Shown piece after piece: positions 1 to 10,950 of a DNA stretch of 64,000 bases. Numbering within the stretch: the stretch's first letter is position 1; each line of letters starts with the position of its first letter. Position numbers and translations under genes: made by a program. The DNA comes from Larix kaempferi (lineage: Eukaryota; Streptophyta; Pinopsida; Pinales; Pinaceae): the NCBI GenBank assembly GCA_027924585.1, contig BSBM01000372.1, positions 6,121,001-6,185,000 on the forward strand, read 5' to 3'. The notes under the pieces are model-generated. The model did not search any database, had not been told where the DNA came from, and worked only from the letters and a program-made list of their open reading frames with translations.

Positions 1-305
1 TAGTTCTTCATCTTTGTCGCTAACGATTTTGTTCAAGTGTATTATTTCTGCTTCGTAATTATTTATTTCCTTCTTTATATCTTGATTTCCTAACCTTTGA
101 TTGAATTTATTTTCGGCTTTTAATTCATCAATTTGCGCATTCAATTTTTCTATACGCCTTTCCTGGTCAGAGATTTTTATTTCATTGTCCCTTTCTTGTA
201 ATTCAATTCTTATTTTTGAACTGTTATTTATGTCGCGCAATTCTTCATTGTCTTTTAGATAACGTTTTAACACGGTTTCTAATTTTTCTCGCAAATCGGC
301 TTCCA
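1..305 (-). CDS. Partial coiled-coil-like ORF in gag position of tandem element B
   Basis: This minus-strand frame starts at an ATG at 305 and stays open to the window edge, so the C-terminal end is missing. The frame is in fact open upstream to about 390. The protein is rich in Glu, Lys, Asn and Leu with heptad-like spacing (for example RIEKLNAQIDELKAE), which suggests a long coiled coil. It lies downstream of a leader and a primer binding site (950-962), the position where an LTR element keeps gag. I recognise no family. A non-autonomous element protein is the best guess; a captured host fragment is possible. Confidence 0.4.
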
Positions 306-949
306 TGGTTTCTAACTTCTTCGACGGTGGGATGATTTCCTTTGATTTCTTTGGTGATAACCGATCTTCAAATTTTATTTTATTTTTTTAACAATAATTG
401 CTTTGCCCTTATAATAATTATTATTATTTAAATGTAATAATAGTATTATTTTAATATTATATATTTCCCAAACAATTGTAATATTTTACAATTATGGACC
501 AATATTAATTAATCTCCACGTTGGTTGACCTTTTGCTTTAGATTAATTTCTTTGTGGATTGTGTGTAGATTAGGTGGTTGGGAAGAATGATTGTTACCTT
601 CCCCACCCAAGTTCAAATCTCACTTTTGGTTTGTTCTTAGGAAATAAAACCAAACCCACTTCTCACAAACCCACGTGCACCTTAAAACCATGTGCGGTTT
701 CACTTCTTACTTTTACTTTTTACTTTTACTCACTTCTAAACTTTACTTTTACTTTTTTTTTTCCTTTTCACTTCTTCTCACTTGTCTTTTATTTATTTCT
801 ATATTCTATTTTCTTCTTTTTTACTTGTCTTTCTTTTCTTCTTTTTATTTTCTTTTTCCTTTTTATTTCTTTCTCTTTTTTTCTTTTCTACTTCTTTGGG
901 CCACGGGCCTGGTTTTGGACAAGATCCTAGATTGGTGGCTACAAGCCTC
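306..949 (-). other. Leader of tandem element B
   Basis: This is non-coding sequence between the primer binding site and the coiled-coil ORF. It is AT-rich at 370-530. From about 700 to 890 it is almost all pyrimidine on the plus strand, so purine on the element's sense strand. The Phe-rich plus-strand frames here are products of the T-rich composition. Confidence 0.45.
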
Positions 950-962
950 GCTCTGATACCAA
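950..962 (-). other. Primer binding site (initiator tRNA-Met), element B
   Basis: On the minus strand this reads TTGGTATCAGAGC, the classic plant primer binding site complementary to the 3' end of initiator tRNA-Met. It abuts the end of the LTR at 963. It marks the LTR 963-1185 as the 5' LTR of an element running leftward out of the window. Confidence 0.8.
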
Positions 963-1185
963 TGCAGCGAACGTATCCGTTCACTAATTTAATAGTCGAA
1001 TCCGACTCTCATATTGAATAATGATAAGAATAATATATTTGATGATGAAATACAATGAATATGGCCGCCTTAAATATGGCTGGGCCATCCACTATTGAAG
1101 AGACATTCCTCTTCATAACTATAATAATTAATTACTATTACTAATAGTATATAACCTATTTATTTACTAATTTATTGTTGTAGCA
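963..1185 (-). repeat. LTR shared by two tandem elements
   Basis: A 223-bp LTR that on the minus strand begins TGCTACAACA and ends CTGCA (TG...CA). It matches the copy at 3628-3851 with four substitutions and one single-base indel, counted by eye. A purine tract lies on its 5' side (1186 onward), as for a 3' LTR. A primer binding site lies on its 3' side (950-962), as for a 5' LTR. It therefore serves both elements. Confidence 0.85.
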
Positions 1186-2297
1186 TTGCCTTTCCCTTGG
1201 AAAAGCTTTGTCCTCAAAGCTGAGTTTCTCATGACGTCTTTTATTCTGGCTCTATGTCGCACTGATGACTTGAGAGATGCGATTTTGATTATGACCATTG
1301 CCTCCTTTGGGTTATTTTGTCTTGGTATTTGCATTAAGTATGAACGTGGCGAAGTTTTGTTTACGCTTTTTCTACTTGTGTGATTGCTTCTTTTAACTAT
1401 GTTTTTCGTCAATTGGACATGCTCAACATACATTATGACCTTAACTATTTCCGTGTTGTTATTCCCAAAACATTTTGTATCAATCCCTTTGAATGGGCTC
1501 TTTGTGCTTATAATGCGCATAAGAACACTGGTCTTATCTTGTGTCTGATATATATTATAGTTGTTCCAAATTATGTTCTTCATTCTGATCCTTGTGAAGA
1601 AATCCGTACTTTGCTCACAAGGTGGGATTTGGTTTGAAAGCCTAACTACATTGATGCTTTGTTTGAAAATTTTACCATCTAGGTGGACACTGGACTCCAT
1701 CACTTCTATCCTTGATATTAGTCCAAGCATATTTAGGATGTCATCATGTGTTATTCCCCTTCTACTTGTCTTGTAAGATGAGGTCTCACAATCATCATAT
1801 AACATTCTTGGATTTGAAATCACCATATAACTTCCATTGAGATTCCTTTGAGGTGAGAGGATAGTTAGGGTATAGGTTGAATCTGGAATATTTACTTTCT
1901 TAGACTTGACTTCTTCTGCACATTGTAGGATCCATTCCTTGTCATTGCATTTATTATTTTTATTATTATCAACACCGGCTTGTCTCTTATCACAATCTTG
2001 GTTAAGATCATCTTTCTCCTTGTCAAATATTTCGTTGTTGGTTTCTTCATTAATAGGATGTGTTGTATATTTGTCTTGCATATTATCTTGATCAATGCCA
2101 TTACTTTCATCATGGTTGACATAATGGTCTACTACATCTTCTTCTTTTACCTCAGCTTTAGTGGCTTCTTCTACCGAATTTTCACATACATCTTCATTTT
2201 CTATAAGTGTTAAATTGTTAATAGATTTTTTTATTTCATTTATATCCTTACTGATTTGCTCAAAAAGCTTGATCAATTCTTCATTGAATGATGCCAT
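1167..2297 (-). CDS. 376-residue ORF of element A, gag position
   Basis: This is the only sizeable ORF in the element. It starts MASFNEELIKLFEQ, a helical start, followed by a very acidic, Asn/Asp/Lys-rich stretch (about residues 30-125), then a mixed region with IPDSTYTLTILSPQRNLNGS near residue 140, and a basic tail. The stop lies inside the LTR. I see no zinc knuckle, protease motif or other known domain. By position it may be a gag-like packaging protein, but the sequence does not prove this. Near-identical LTRs and an open frame suggest it is young. Confidence 0.45.
   Translation of the reverse strand: MASFNEELIKLFEQISKDINEIKKSINNLTLIENEDVCENSVEEATKAEVKEEDVVDHYVNHDESNGIDQDNMQDKYTTHPINEETNNEIFDKEKDDLNQDCDKRQAGVDNNKNNKCNDKEWILQCAEEVKSKKVNIPDSTYTLTILSPQRNLNGSYMVISNPRMLYDDCETSSYKTSRRGITHDDILNMLGLISRIEVMESSVHLDGKIFKQSINVVRLSNQIPPCEQSTDFFTRIRMKNIIWNNYNIYQTQDKTSVLMRIISTKSPFKGIDTKCFGNNNTEIVKVIMYVEHVQLTKNIVKRSNHTSRKSVNKTSPRSYLMQIPRQNNPKEAMVIIKIASLKSSVRHRARIKDVMRNSALRTKLFQGKGNATTIN
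1186..1198 (-). other. Polypurine tract, element A
   Basis: On the minus strand the bases just before the LTR include AAGGGAAAGG, a purine run of the kind that primes plus-strand DNA synthesis in LTR elements. It overlaps the end of the 376-residue ORF. Confidence 0.6.
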
Positions 2298-2570
2298 AGG
2301 TCTTGTAGAGGGGGATTTTTTTTTTTAAATAACTCGTTTTTTTTTCCCAAAAATAATTATTATTTTAAAATAATAATAATAATTTTTTCAATAATAATTT
2401 TTTTTTTTAAATAATAATAATTATTAATTAATAATAATATTATTATTAATGTCGTATGTAAACTATATATATAGTTTAATATATAGTTTCTTTTTTTTTA
2501 AATATTAAACTAATGTAATAATATTATTACAAAGTTTAAATATTTAAATTTTTTTTTTTAATTTAGGGTT
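2298..2570. other. AT-rich spacer with poly(T) runs, element A
   Basis: The sequence is almost entirely A and T, with repeated TAATAA/TTATTA runs, between the leader and the ORF. I see no coding or regulatory feature that can be defended. Confidence 0.6.
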
Positions 2571-3614
2571 TCACTTGCTGGAGAGGAGGACGAGAGGTGG
2601 AGACGAGCAACAGTGTGGAGGTTGGCGGCTGTTGGGGCGAGCGCAGGAGGGAGGGGAGGCCTGCGGTGGAAGGAAAGAAGGCGAGGAGGGTGGACCAAGG
2701 TGTGTCGAGAAGTGACGGGGAGGATGAATAGAAGGGATGGACGGAAGGAGCGCAGGATAGTGGAGCTGCGCGTGGGAAGAGTGGCGAGAGAGTGAGCTGG
2801 GTATGGAGTGCAGTGGAGGGCTGGTATGGAGTGCAGTGGCGCAGTAGGCGGGAGAGTGAGCAGAGTCCAAGGAGGAATGGATGTGGGATGAGAGGCGTCG
2901 ATGTGGCGTATGCAGGTGGTGAGGGTTTTAGTAGGGAGAGGATTTGCGGGAGAGAAGGGAAGGGGATGGAAGATGGACGCGAGAAAGAGGAGAGGGACGT
3001 GGGAGCAGGAGAAGGGAGCAGGCGTTGAGGTGATGGCGTACAGAGGTGGCAAGGAGCTAGACGAAGGCTGGGGTGGGATGTAGGACGCAGGGTTGTAGAG
3101 TGTGGGAGGACTAAGATGACAAGGAGCAGTGCGAGCAAGAGGATAAGAGGGAAGTGGTGTGTGGAGATGGGCACTGGGAGGAGGATGGAGGATGGGAATG
3201 AGTGCGCAGGCGGGGGGTGACAGAGAGAATCTGCGTGGAGAGAAGGTGGTAGTGGGGGATGTAGAATGGAATATGGCGTGGGGGTAGAGGGGAGCGCAGA
3301 GAGTGGGGAAGGGTTGGCTGGGACGAGAGGAGGATTGGGGGAGGCGCTGGGATTGAAGACTGTGGGAGAGCGTGTAGGGAAGTGTGAGTGACGAGCGAGG
3401 AGATGCAGGAGGGCGCGAAGAGATGAGGAGAGGTGAGTGTGGCATGTGGACGAGAGGGGTGGGGGTGGAGGAAGGCGTGGATGGAAGTGCAGCAGGCGGA
3501 TTACAATGATTGATGCAACGGAATGGAGGGATGAGCCGAGTCCGAGCTCACTTGAGGAGGAGTGAGTCTGCTCTGAATGTGAGCCGAATCTGAGCTCAGG
3601 TGGAGGAGTGTTCC
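2571..3614 (-). other. 1-kb strand-asymmetric leader of element A
   Basis: The plus strand is dominated by G and A (GGAGG, GGGAG, GAGAGG), so the element's sense strand is C/T-rich. Two overlapping minus frames (2558-3445 and 2563-3645) stay open and give Ser/Pro/Leu-rich low-complexity products. That is what a stop-poor C/T composition yields by chance, so I do not call them genes. Embedded near the PBS are two TCCGAGCTCA-like repeats (3539 and 3589). Confidence 0.6.
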
Positions 3615-3627
3615 GCTCTGATACCAA
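3615..3627 (-). other. Primer binding site (initiator tRNA-Met), element A
   Basis: The minus strand reads TTGGTATCAGAGC directly after the LTR end at 3628. It is identical to the site at 950-962. Confidence 0.85.
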
Positions 3628-3851
3628 TGCAGTGAACGTATCCATTCACTAATTTAATAGTCGAATCCGACTCTCATATTGAATAATGAATAAGAATAAT
3701 ATATTTGATGATGAAATACAATGAATATGGCCGCCTTAAATATGGCTGGGCTATCCACTATTGATGAGACATTCCTCTTCATAACTATAATAATTAATTA
3801 CTATTACTAATAGTATATAACCTATTTATTTACTAATTTATTGTTGTAGCA
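3628..3851 (-). repeat. 5' LTR of element A
   Basis: A 224-bp LTR ending in CTGCA next to the primer site, about 98% identical to 963-1185. Its outer edge at 3851/3852 joins directly to the ~355-bp tandem repeat. Confidence 0.85.
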
Positions 3852-5431
3852 AAGGCTCCCTGGAATGCATGGCCACTGTGAGCACATCCACAATGGCCAT
3901 GTGCACGTGTGGGAGCAGACGGAACCCAAGTCCATTTGCTGGTTTGGGTTCCGTGCCCCCAAAAGAAAATCCTGAAAATGTCCCTGAATGGCCATAGGGT
4001 GCCTGACCAAGATTCCCGTAGCACCAAAACCATGACTACGATCACAAAACCATCGATTATGATGGATTCAGGATGCTAGTTTCTAGTTCAAGGAACCCCC
4101 ACACCGTGCCTCCAATGCCCCAAAATGGTGCTATTGTTCCATCTCTGGAACTAGGGTTTTGCTTAGTGAAGGCCATTCCAATTTTTCTCAAGGGATTCAA
4201 TTCTCATCCAAAGGATCCTAGGCATGCATGTCCATAGTGAACACGTCCACAATGGCCATGTGCATGTGTGGGAACTAACGGAACCCAAGTTCACTCGCTG
4301 GTTTGGGTTTCGTGCCCTCAGAGAAAATCCTCAAAGTGTCCCTGAATGGCCACGAGGTGCCTAACGAAAATGCCTGTAGCACCAAAGCCGTGATTCCGTT
4401 GATTCCAGTGGATCCGAGACGCCAAGTTTCAGCTAGCCCCCCCTCACAACATGCCTCGAAAACACGAAAACTGTGCTATTGTGCCATCTCTAGAACTAGG
4501 GTTTTGCTCAGTGAAGGTCATGCTAATATTGCTCAAGGGGGTCATTTATGATCCGAAGGCTCCCAGGAATGCATGGCCATCGTGAACACATACAAAATGG
4601 ACATGTGCACATGTGGGAGCTGACGGAACCCAAGTTTGCTCATCGGTTTGGGTTTCGTTCCCCTATAGCAATTCCTCAAAGTGTCTCTGAATGGCCACGG
4701 GGTGCCTGACGAAAATTCCTGTAGCACCAAAACTATGACTTTGATTGCGAATCCGTTGATTCCAATGGATCTGGGACATCAGGTTATAGCTATCCCCCCC
4801 CCCACAACATGCCTCCAATGCTTGGAAATAGTGCTATTGTGCCATCTCCAAAACTAGGATTTTTCTCAATGAAGGCCATGCCAATCTTCCTCAAGGGGGT
4901 CATTTATGATCTGAAGGCTCCCGGGCGTGCATGGCCATCGTGAACACATCCACAATGTACATGTGCACGTGTGGGAGCTGATGAAACCCAATTCCGCTCG
5001 TCGGTTTGGGTTCCATGTCCCTAGAGGAAATCCTCAAAGTGTCCCTGAATGGCCACAAGGTGCTTGACCAAAATTCCCGTAGAACCAAAACCGTGACTCC
5101 GATCACAAATCCTTTGATTCTCGTGAATCCGGGACATTGGGTTTCAACTAGGGGACCCCCCACAACATGCCTCGAATGCTCGGAAGCGGTGCTATTATGC
5201 CATCTCTGGAACTAGGGTTTTGCTTAGTGAAGGCCATGCCAATCTTGATCAAGGGGTCATTTATGATCCGAAGTCTTCTAGGAATGTGTGTCCATCGTGA
5301 ACACGTCCACAATGGACATGTGCATGTGTGGGATCTAACGGAACCCAAGTCCGCTCACCAGTTTGGGTTTCGTGCCCCCAAGGCAATTCCTCAAAGTGTC
5401 CCTGAATGGCCATGGGGTGCCTGACCAAAAT
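3852..5431. repeat. Tandem (satellite-like) repeat, ~355-bp unit, about 4.4 copies
   Basis: The phrase GGCTCCCAGGAATGCATGGC or a close variant recurs at about 3854, 4213, 4558, 4916 and 5273, giving periods of 359, 345, 358 and 357. Each unit also holds AATGGACATGTGCACGTGTG, a GAACCCAAGT...GGTTTGGGTT segment, and CCTGAATGGCCA. Copies differ by roughly 10-20% by eye. Short open frames on both strands recur with the same period and are repeat products. The array ends abruptly at about 5431. The left end is cut by element A. Confidence 0.85.
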
Positions 5432-6640
5432 GGTGTAGAAATGTGAGATCCAACACTGTATATTGAAACAAGGAAGGCCGACATGATTGGTCAGGAATAT
5501 TTAAGGAATGGCCGACATAATTTGAAATTTCCTTGAACACATAACACAATGCAGAATGGACACTTGACAACATAGGACTTGAGTAACCGACCTTAATGAA
5601 ATCAGCCAATGCAAAATGCATTAACGAAATCTCAATTGGTGACAGGAAGGATAACCCATCGGTGGAGATATATCAAAACAATGGTACAATTTCCTGAGGA
5701 AAATGTAGATGGTGTATTGACAACGGATACCAAAGTATGTGCCGTGTTCAAGGGAGAAAAGGGCTGACTATTGCCATTTTTCTAGAATACAATATGATAT
5801 GATTCAATTCTCCCCTTTTTTGGATTTTTGTGTTTTCCAATTTTTAACCTTTTTCATTTATTATCTTGAAAAAATAATAAGTAATGCTATGATACATTAG
5901 AGGAAACGATTGTCTCAAGGGAATACGCCTATATTTCAAGGGCATGGGTCAGGCCAAGGAAAAGATACATATTGCAAACAAGGGATGATATATTTATATA
6001 CACTCTTATGAGCGTTTCCTTCATGGGTATGGGTCACATATACAAAATCAATGGTTTATAGGAATCACATAACAAAAAGTGATTGCAAAGGAAAATACAC
6101 AACATAATTAATAAGCAACGAAGCAGTTGGCACAGATGTTCAAGTGGATATTTTAACACACATGATTATGTAAAATGACAAAAAATGAGATCCCATCAGG
6201 ATATGGTCATAAATGTATGAAAGAGAAAAAAGTGGTCTCAAAATCCAAGTCATGATGGGACTAATAGGGATATCGGGGATATGAGAATAACTCAGCATGG
6301 GCACCAAAACGGAAATGGGGTGCTGACTAGAGTGTCCCATGTTTGGTAGGCTCTTCTGCTAGAATGGTGGAAAATACAGATATGAAGGGATTACCCACCA
6401 ATTTCCAACAAGCTTGACCCTAGGGAAAGTTTGGGTTGCAAAAGGTTCAAATGAATTTTCACAAAGGGATAGACTAAACCTATATGCAAGCTTCCAAATA
6501 TACATGATTAGATCAAGGAACATGCAAAGCATGCTCCTATACTTAGGTAGATTTAAATCAATTATGCTCCTAATGCCCACAAAAGATGTCCTTACATGGG
6601 TGCAACGAAATGTTCATAACTTCAAGGATAGATTCATCTG
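5432..6640. other. Unassigned AT-rich interval
   Basis: No gene is seen. It lies downstream of the decayed protease below and may be the worn continuation of the same gypsy element. I find no reverse transcriptase motif in any frame. Confidence 0.4.
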
Positions 6641-7268
6641 CTGATAAAATCTAATCCAAGAAATCATGTGAGCTAGGAGATCTCACATCCCAAATGGGCC
6701 AAGTAACTAGATCATATTCCTCCATGAAAGGAAGATTTTGATATGAATCTGCCGAAGACATTTGAATAGATTGGTATGAAACTTCTACGACAGATAGGGG
6801 TGATCCTAGCACTTTCCAACATTTAAATGACATTACATAAGTTGAGGCCCCTTCATCTACTATGGTTCAAAAAATGTTTTTACCATGATCCATTACTTTA
6901 ATCTGAAAAGAAACTTTAGAAGGGGTCCTACATTTTGAATGGTCTGTGTCAAATGTGATAGAAGTTGCATTGGATGAATCAACAATGCCAATTGTAGAAA
7001 ATAGTTCATTTATTTGCGCAGGACGACATTGCAATATCTCTAAAGCCGACATGGAACATGGTACTCGAGCTAGCTCCTCAAGAACATTATGGTTCTAAGC
7101 AGCTCGCATGTTAGGATTATGCATTGTTCTACGTAAAACAACTTTTGGGGGAGTGTGGTACTAATTCTATGGTTGATTTCTCAATGGAGAGAGAATCACT
7201 TGGATGTGATACCGATTGATCCGATGTACTAGGAGGGACATCATAAGAATCAAGTCTCGTTTGAATGT
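6641..7268 (-). pseudogene. pol: Decayed Ty3/gypsy aspartic protease region
   Basis: Minus-strand reading gives MSALEILQCRPAQ (7052 leftward) and then, across one stop, TIVDEGASTYVMSFKCWK near 6855-6800. The segment D-E-G-A-S-T with following V-M-S is the active-site region seen in proteases of many plant gypsy elements of the Tat/Athila type (family knowledge). Frameshifts separate the N-terminal part (DVPPSTSDQSVSHPSDS, near 7230) from the protease. It is inactive. It follows the gag-like fragment upstream on the same strand. Confidence 0.65.
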
Positions 7269-8855
7269 TCACCTCATGATCACACATGAAAAAATTGGCA
7301 TTGGGATCATTTCCCCCTTACATGGGGGTTGGATGGTTTCCCCTGGAGGGGGTACCAGTGTCAAAATAGTGGCTTGTTGTTTCCTACCACATTGAATCAT
7401 GTTTGGTGCATCTCGTTTCCTAGAGTTAACATTTTGCTTACTATTGTACTTCTTCTTATTTCCTCTAAGGTCTATGGATTGGGCTGTGAAGATGTCAGAA
7501 TTATGGGAGGAATGATCACTTTGATTACCCTTATACTTCTTCTTCTTTCCTTTAAGTTCTATGGATGAGATTATGAGGATGTTAGAAGTGTTGGAAGGAT
7601 TAGTAGGTTGATGCATTTCCTGGCCAGTTGTGGGTTGCAAAGACTGAACATAAACTTGTCCCATTTGTTGGGTAATATGCTCAAGTTGGTTGATAGAATC
7701 CATCATACCATTGGCATGATGTCCATGTGGTGGCCTAAATGGATCAAATGAAAGTCTTCTAGGTTGGTTCAAAAACTATTGTTTACTTCCTAGAACCTGA
7801 TCACTCCATTGTAGAATGGGGTTAATGGTTGGATTACCCCCTTGAGGGTTTAGGCCCCAAAAATATTGGTTACTTTATAGAACCTCACCACTTCATTGAT
7901 GTGGTCTTTGGGTGTGATAAGAATTCCAAGGTGGGTTTCCCCTTTGCGGAGACTGACCCCAAGAATATTGTGTACTTCCTGGAACATGACCAATGGGTGG
8001 ATTTCCCCCTTGTGGAGGTGGGCCCTAAGAATATTGGTTACTTATTAGATCCCAACTACACCATGGAGGTTGTCCTTGGGATTGAAAATCATTCCAAGGT
8101 TGATTTCCTCCTTGTGGAGGTTGCATCCAAAAAGATTGGTTACTTCCTCAATGTTGTCCATTTCATGTTGGAACAAGATGGATGGATGGATTGCCCCCTT
8201 GCGGAGCTAGGCCCCAAAAAGATTGGTTACTTTTTGGAACCTAACCATGCCACTGATTGTTTCCTTTTTTTAAATAAGCATTCCAAAGTTGATTTCCTCC
8301 TTGCAGAGATGGGCTCCAAGAAGATTGGATACTCCCTGAAACCTTCCCACTCCATTGCGGAATGGGGTTGATAGGTGAATTTCCCCTAGTCATTGTGTTA
8401 GGATAAGTCAGAGGATAAACCCCCAGGGAGTTTACACTAATCTGTGGAGCATAACCCCAATTGGAATGAATGTTCCATGGTTCATTTCTTCCACAAGGAA
8501 TATTACTATTCCATAGTGAAGGGTTTCCACCAGAAGTAGAACTTGGACAAGTGTTACGTATACCAAGAGGATTTTTGTTTACTCCTTGTGTGTTCTGACC
8601 TTGATTATCCGAACCATATGGAAAACTCAGGTTTGGTAAGGCACATCCCTCAGTAGGGATCCCTGCAAACGAAGTGGATGTAATTCCGGGATTGGAACCT
8701 GAAACTATACCAACTGGAACTGAAGTGTTGGTTGAACTTGTGCTAATAATAGGTAAATGTTGGCCAGGAAAATTTTCCTCTAACCAACTAAGGAAAAATA
8801 GCCCAAAAAAGTTCTTACTACAATCCCTTGTTTGTTTGGGATGGATGCTTTTCAC
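7269..8855 (-). pseudogene. gag: Decayed gypsy gag linker with internal repeats
   Basis: Two open minus-strand pieces (8855-8241, 204 residues; 7772-7269, 167 residues) flank a stretch with stops. The sequence is rich in Gly, Asn, Gln, Pro and Trp, with a recurring motif like PQGGNPPWN every 20-40 residues from about 8370 down to 7800, which creates a matching plus-strand shadow frame with GPKNIGY repeats. The second piece has RRLSFDPFRPPHG and basic KGKKKKYKG segments. Position upstream of the protease fits a gag C-terminal region. No zinc knuckle is visible. Confidence 0.5.
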
Positions 8856-10950
8856 AGGATTGATGCCCTATTACCTTTAAATTTTTCTCTCAACAAGAGA
8901 GTCTCATGATCTATTTTTTGTATTAGTTGTGTTGTTAGTTGCTACCTGTTCAAACTAAATGAAAACTAAGTTAATTGGACTGTTAGGAAAGATCTATTCT
9001 AATCTAATCATAACACAGAAATTTAGTAGCTGCTAAAATTTTTGTAAGTTTCCACTACAAAATAAAACTGAAATTCTAATTTTAAAACTAATTCTATCAC
9101 AATCATGAGCATAGCTTGATTTCTATAATTCTATTATGAGCATAAATATAAATCTTCGGAGATATGAAATAATCTAGGAATAATAACTAAGACTAAAACA
9201 AACATATTTAAAAGTAATTGCAGCTACACTATCTTTTAAACAATAACACAAGTTATGAAACATGGAATATATAACTGAAAATTTTAATGACACAGAAATA
9301 GCATAAATTAACCCTAGCAATTTTATGTGTCTGAATTCGAAATAAATAGCAACCACGGAAACATATATCTCAAATAAACATTCAAGCAGAAAATATTGAT
9401 GTTAAAAGACTCAAATCATATCATGATAATAAAACATCATCCAGATACAAATCGAATAATTAATTTAAACAGAGTCACAAAGATTACTTAAGCTCAGGTT
9501 GCAAACTGATTCATTCATTCATAATATGTAAATATATATGCACAAAGAAAATATATGTAAAGATATCAAACAGGATTTTATGTATATGAATGTCTGCAAC
9601 TGAATTCAAAAGATACCAGCAAAAAATTGCTAAAAAAATAGATGGTTGTGGATAATCAGCAACAAATAGCTCTGTTTACAATAATAATATTCATAACTCC
9701 TCCTCAGCTTTCTCCATACATAGAAACTGAACCTTTTAGAAGAAACATACATAATTTCTAGGAAATAATTCCCTGGAACTTTACAGAGCCTTCCCCCTAG
9801 CAGCAGCGTCTCCTATTCTTCTTGCAAACATGAAGATTACAAATAGAAACAGAATATAGAAGAGCAAAAATTATTTTTATTCTGTGGAGACCCCCTCTCT
9901 ATAGTTTGATTCTTTGGTGTTTATATAGCGAAAGAAGTTCGTTTTCTTTCAAGATTTCATGCTCCAATATCTGGTTAGCCTGAATAGTTTGTTTGTAGGA
10001 GATCCGTTCATTCTGGCACATCTAGACTATTATCAACAAACATAGAATTATTCCCACGATCAGATAAGGACGAGCATATTCCTTATGACTGACGTACAAT
10101 ATTTACTATTGTTGGCTTAACACTGTCAAATCGTAAATGCTTTCATGGCGATTCTATATAAGGAGATAATATTTGATCGCAAAATCGACTGGACTTCATA
10201 CATTAATACCAAAAGATCGAATTTATTTATTTTCGAATTTAACCATCCATTGACAAATCAACGAGAATTTTAAAATTTTGCATCTCATTTTGGTCACAAC
10301 TTCTGTGCATACATAAAATCATTTTGAATAAAGTTAAGGATTTTATAAGAATAAAAGCACCATTTTATTTTAATAAATGTCATATAAATATATTTGTATT
10401 TTAAAGTTATTTTATGAAAATATATAGTTTTGATTCAATAATAATAATACTAAAAATATCAAAGATCCAAGTTTCAATGATAATAATATTAAAATTATCA
10501 AATGTCTAAGTTTTAATAAAATGAGGATACAATTGAGTTGCATTAAAATAACCTTTAATTGAATTATCATAATTTTATTTAGAATTACGAAAAGACAAAA
10601 AAAAAAAAATTAATCAAGAGTTTAAAGCTTACAAAATATAATAGATCACCCAAAATCAAAATTAAAGGTATGGTTCCATTATTATACCTGCGGAAGGCAG
10701 TTATATAGTAATCAATTTGGCTTTTGATTTTTATTACTTTTAATTTTTTTTAAATATTTATATAAAGTTTTCAATAGTTTTTAAAAATATATGTATTAAA
10801 TTTAATATTTAAAAATCAAAAAATAATTTCTATAATATTAAAATATCAAATTACGGTTAAAAATAATGATTAGACTAATTTCCCCTGCTTTGAGGGTTAA
10901 TTGTCATATTTTAAAAATATATTAAAATTTTAAAAATAACTAACCTAACA
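8856..10950. other. AT-rich non-coding interval
   Basis: No ORF above background. On the minus strand CTATATAAA lies at 9920-9930, followed by a purine-rich leader-like segment down to 9770; this could be a promoter in a retroelement or an old gene. From 10300 to 10930 the sequence is very AT-rich. No function can be supported. Confidence 0.4.

Larger units (their letters stand above)
963..3851 (-). mobile_element. Non-autonomous LTR retrotransposon A (complete)
   Basis: About 2.9 kb on the minus strand, in order: 5' LTR (3628-3851), Met primer site (3615-3627), a 1-kb pyrimidine-rich leader, an AT-rich spacer, one 376-residue ORF, a purine tract and the 3' LTR (963-1185). There is no protease, reverse transcriptase or integrase, so it must borrow enzymes from another element. 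The primer type suggests a copia-like or small TRIM/LARD-like parent, but nothing coding proves the superfamily. The right flank begins AAGGC; no matching duplication lies left of 963, because a second element continues there. Confidence 0.75.

Noticed and set aside
574-1021. Phe/Leu-rich plus frames that look like membrane proteins
   Set aside because: They are translations of a T/C-rich leader of element B; hydrophobicity is only composition.
2558-3645. Two long Ser/Pro-rich minus-strand frames (295 and 360 codons)
   Set aside because: They overlap in different frames over a C/T-rich strand where stop codons are rare. Low complexity, no domain, and both sit in an element leader.
7829-8371. 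180-residue plus frame with GPKNIGY repeats
   Set aside because: It is the reverse-strand shadow of the Gly/Asn/Trp repeats of the minus-strand gag linker; no domain and no start context.
9915-9935. Minus-strand TATA box as a gene promoter
   Set aside because: No ORF or homologous gene follows within 1 kb other than the decayed gag; AT-rich sequence gives such motifs by chance.
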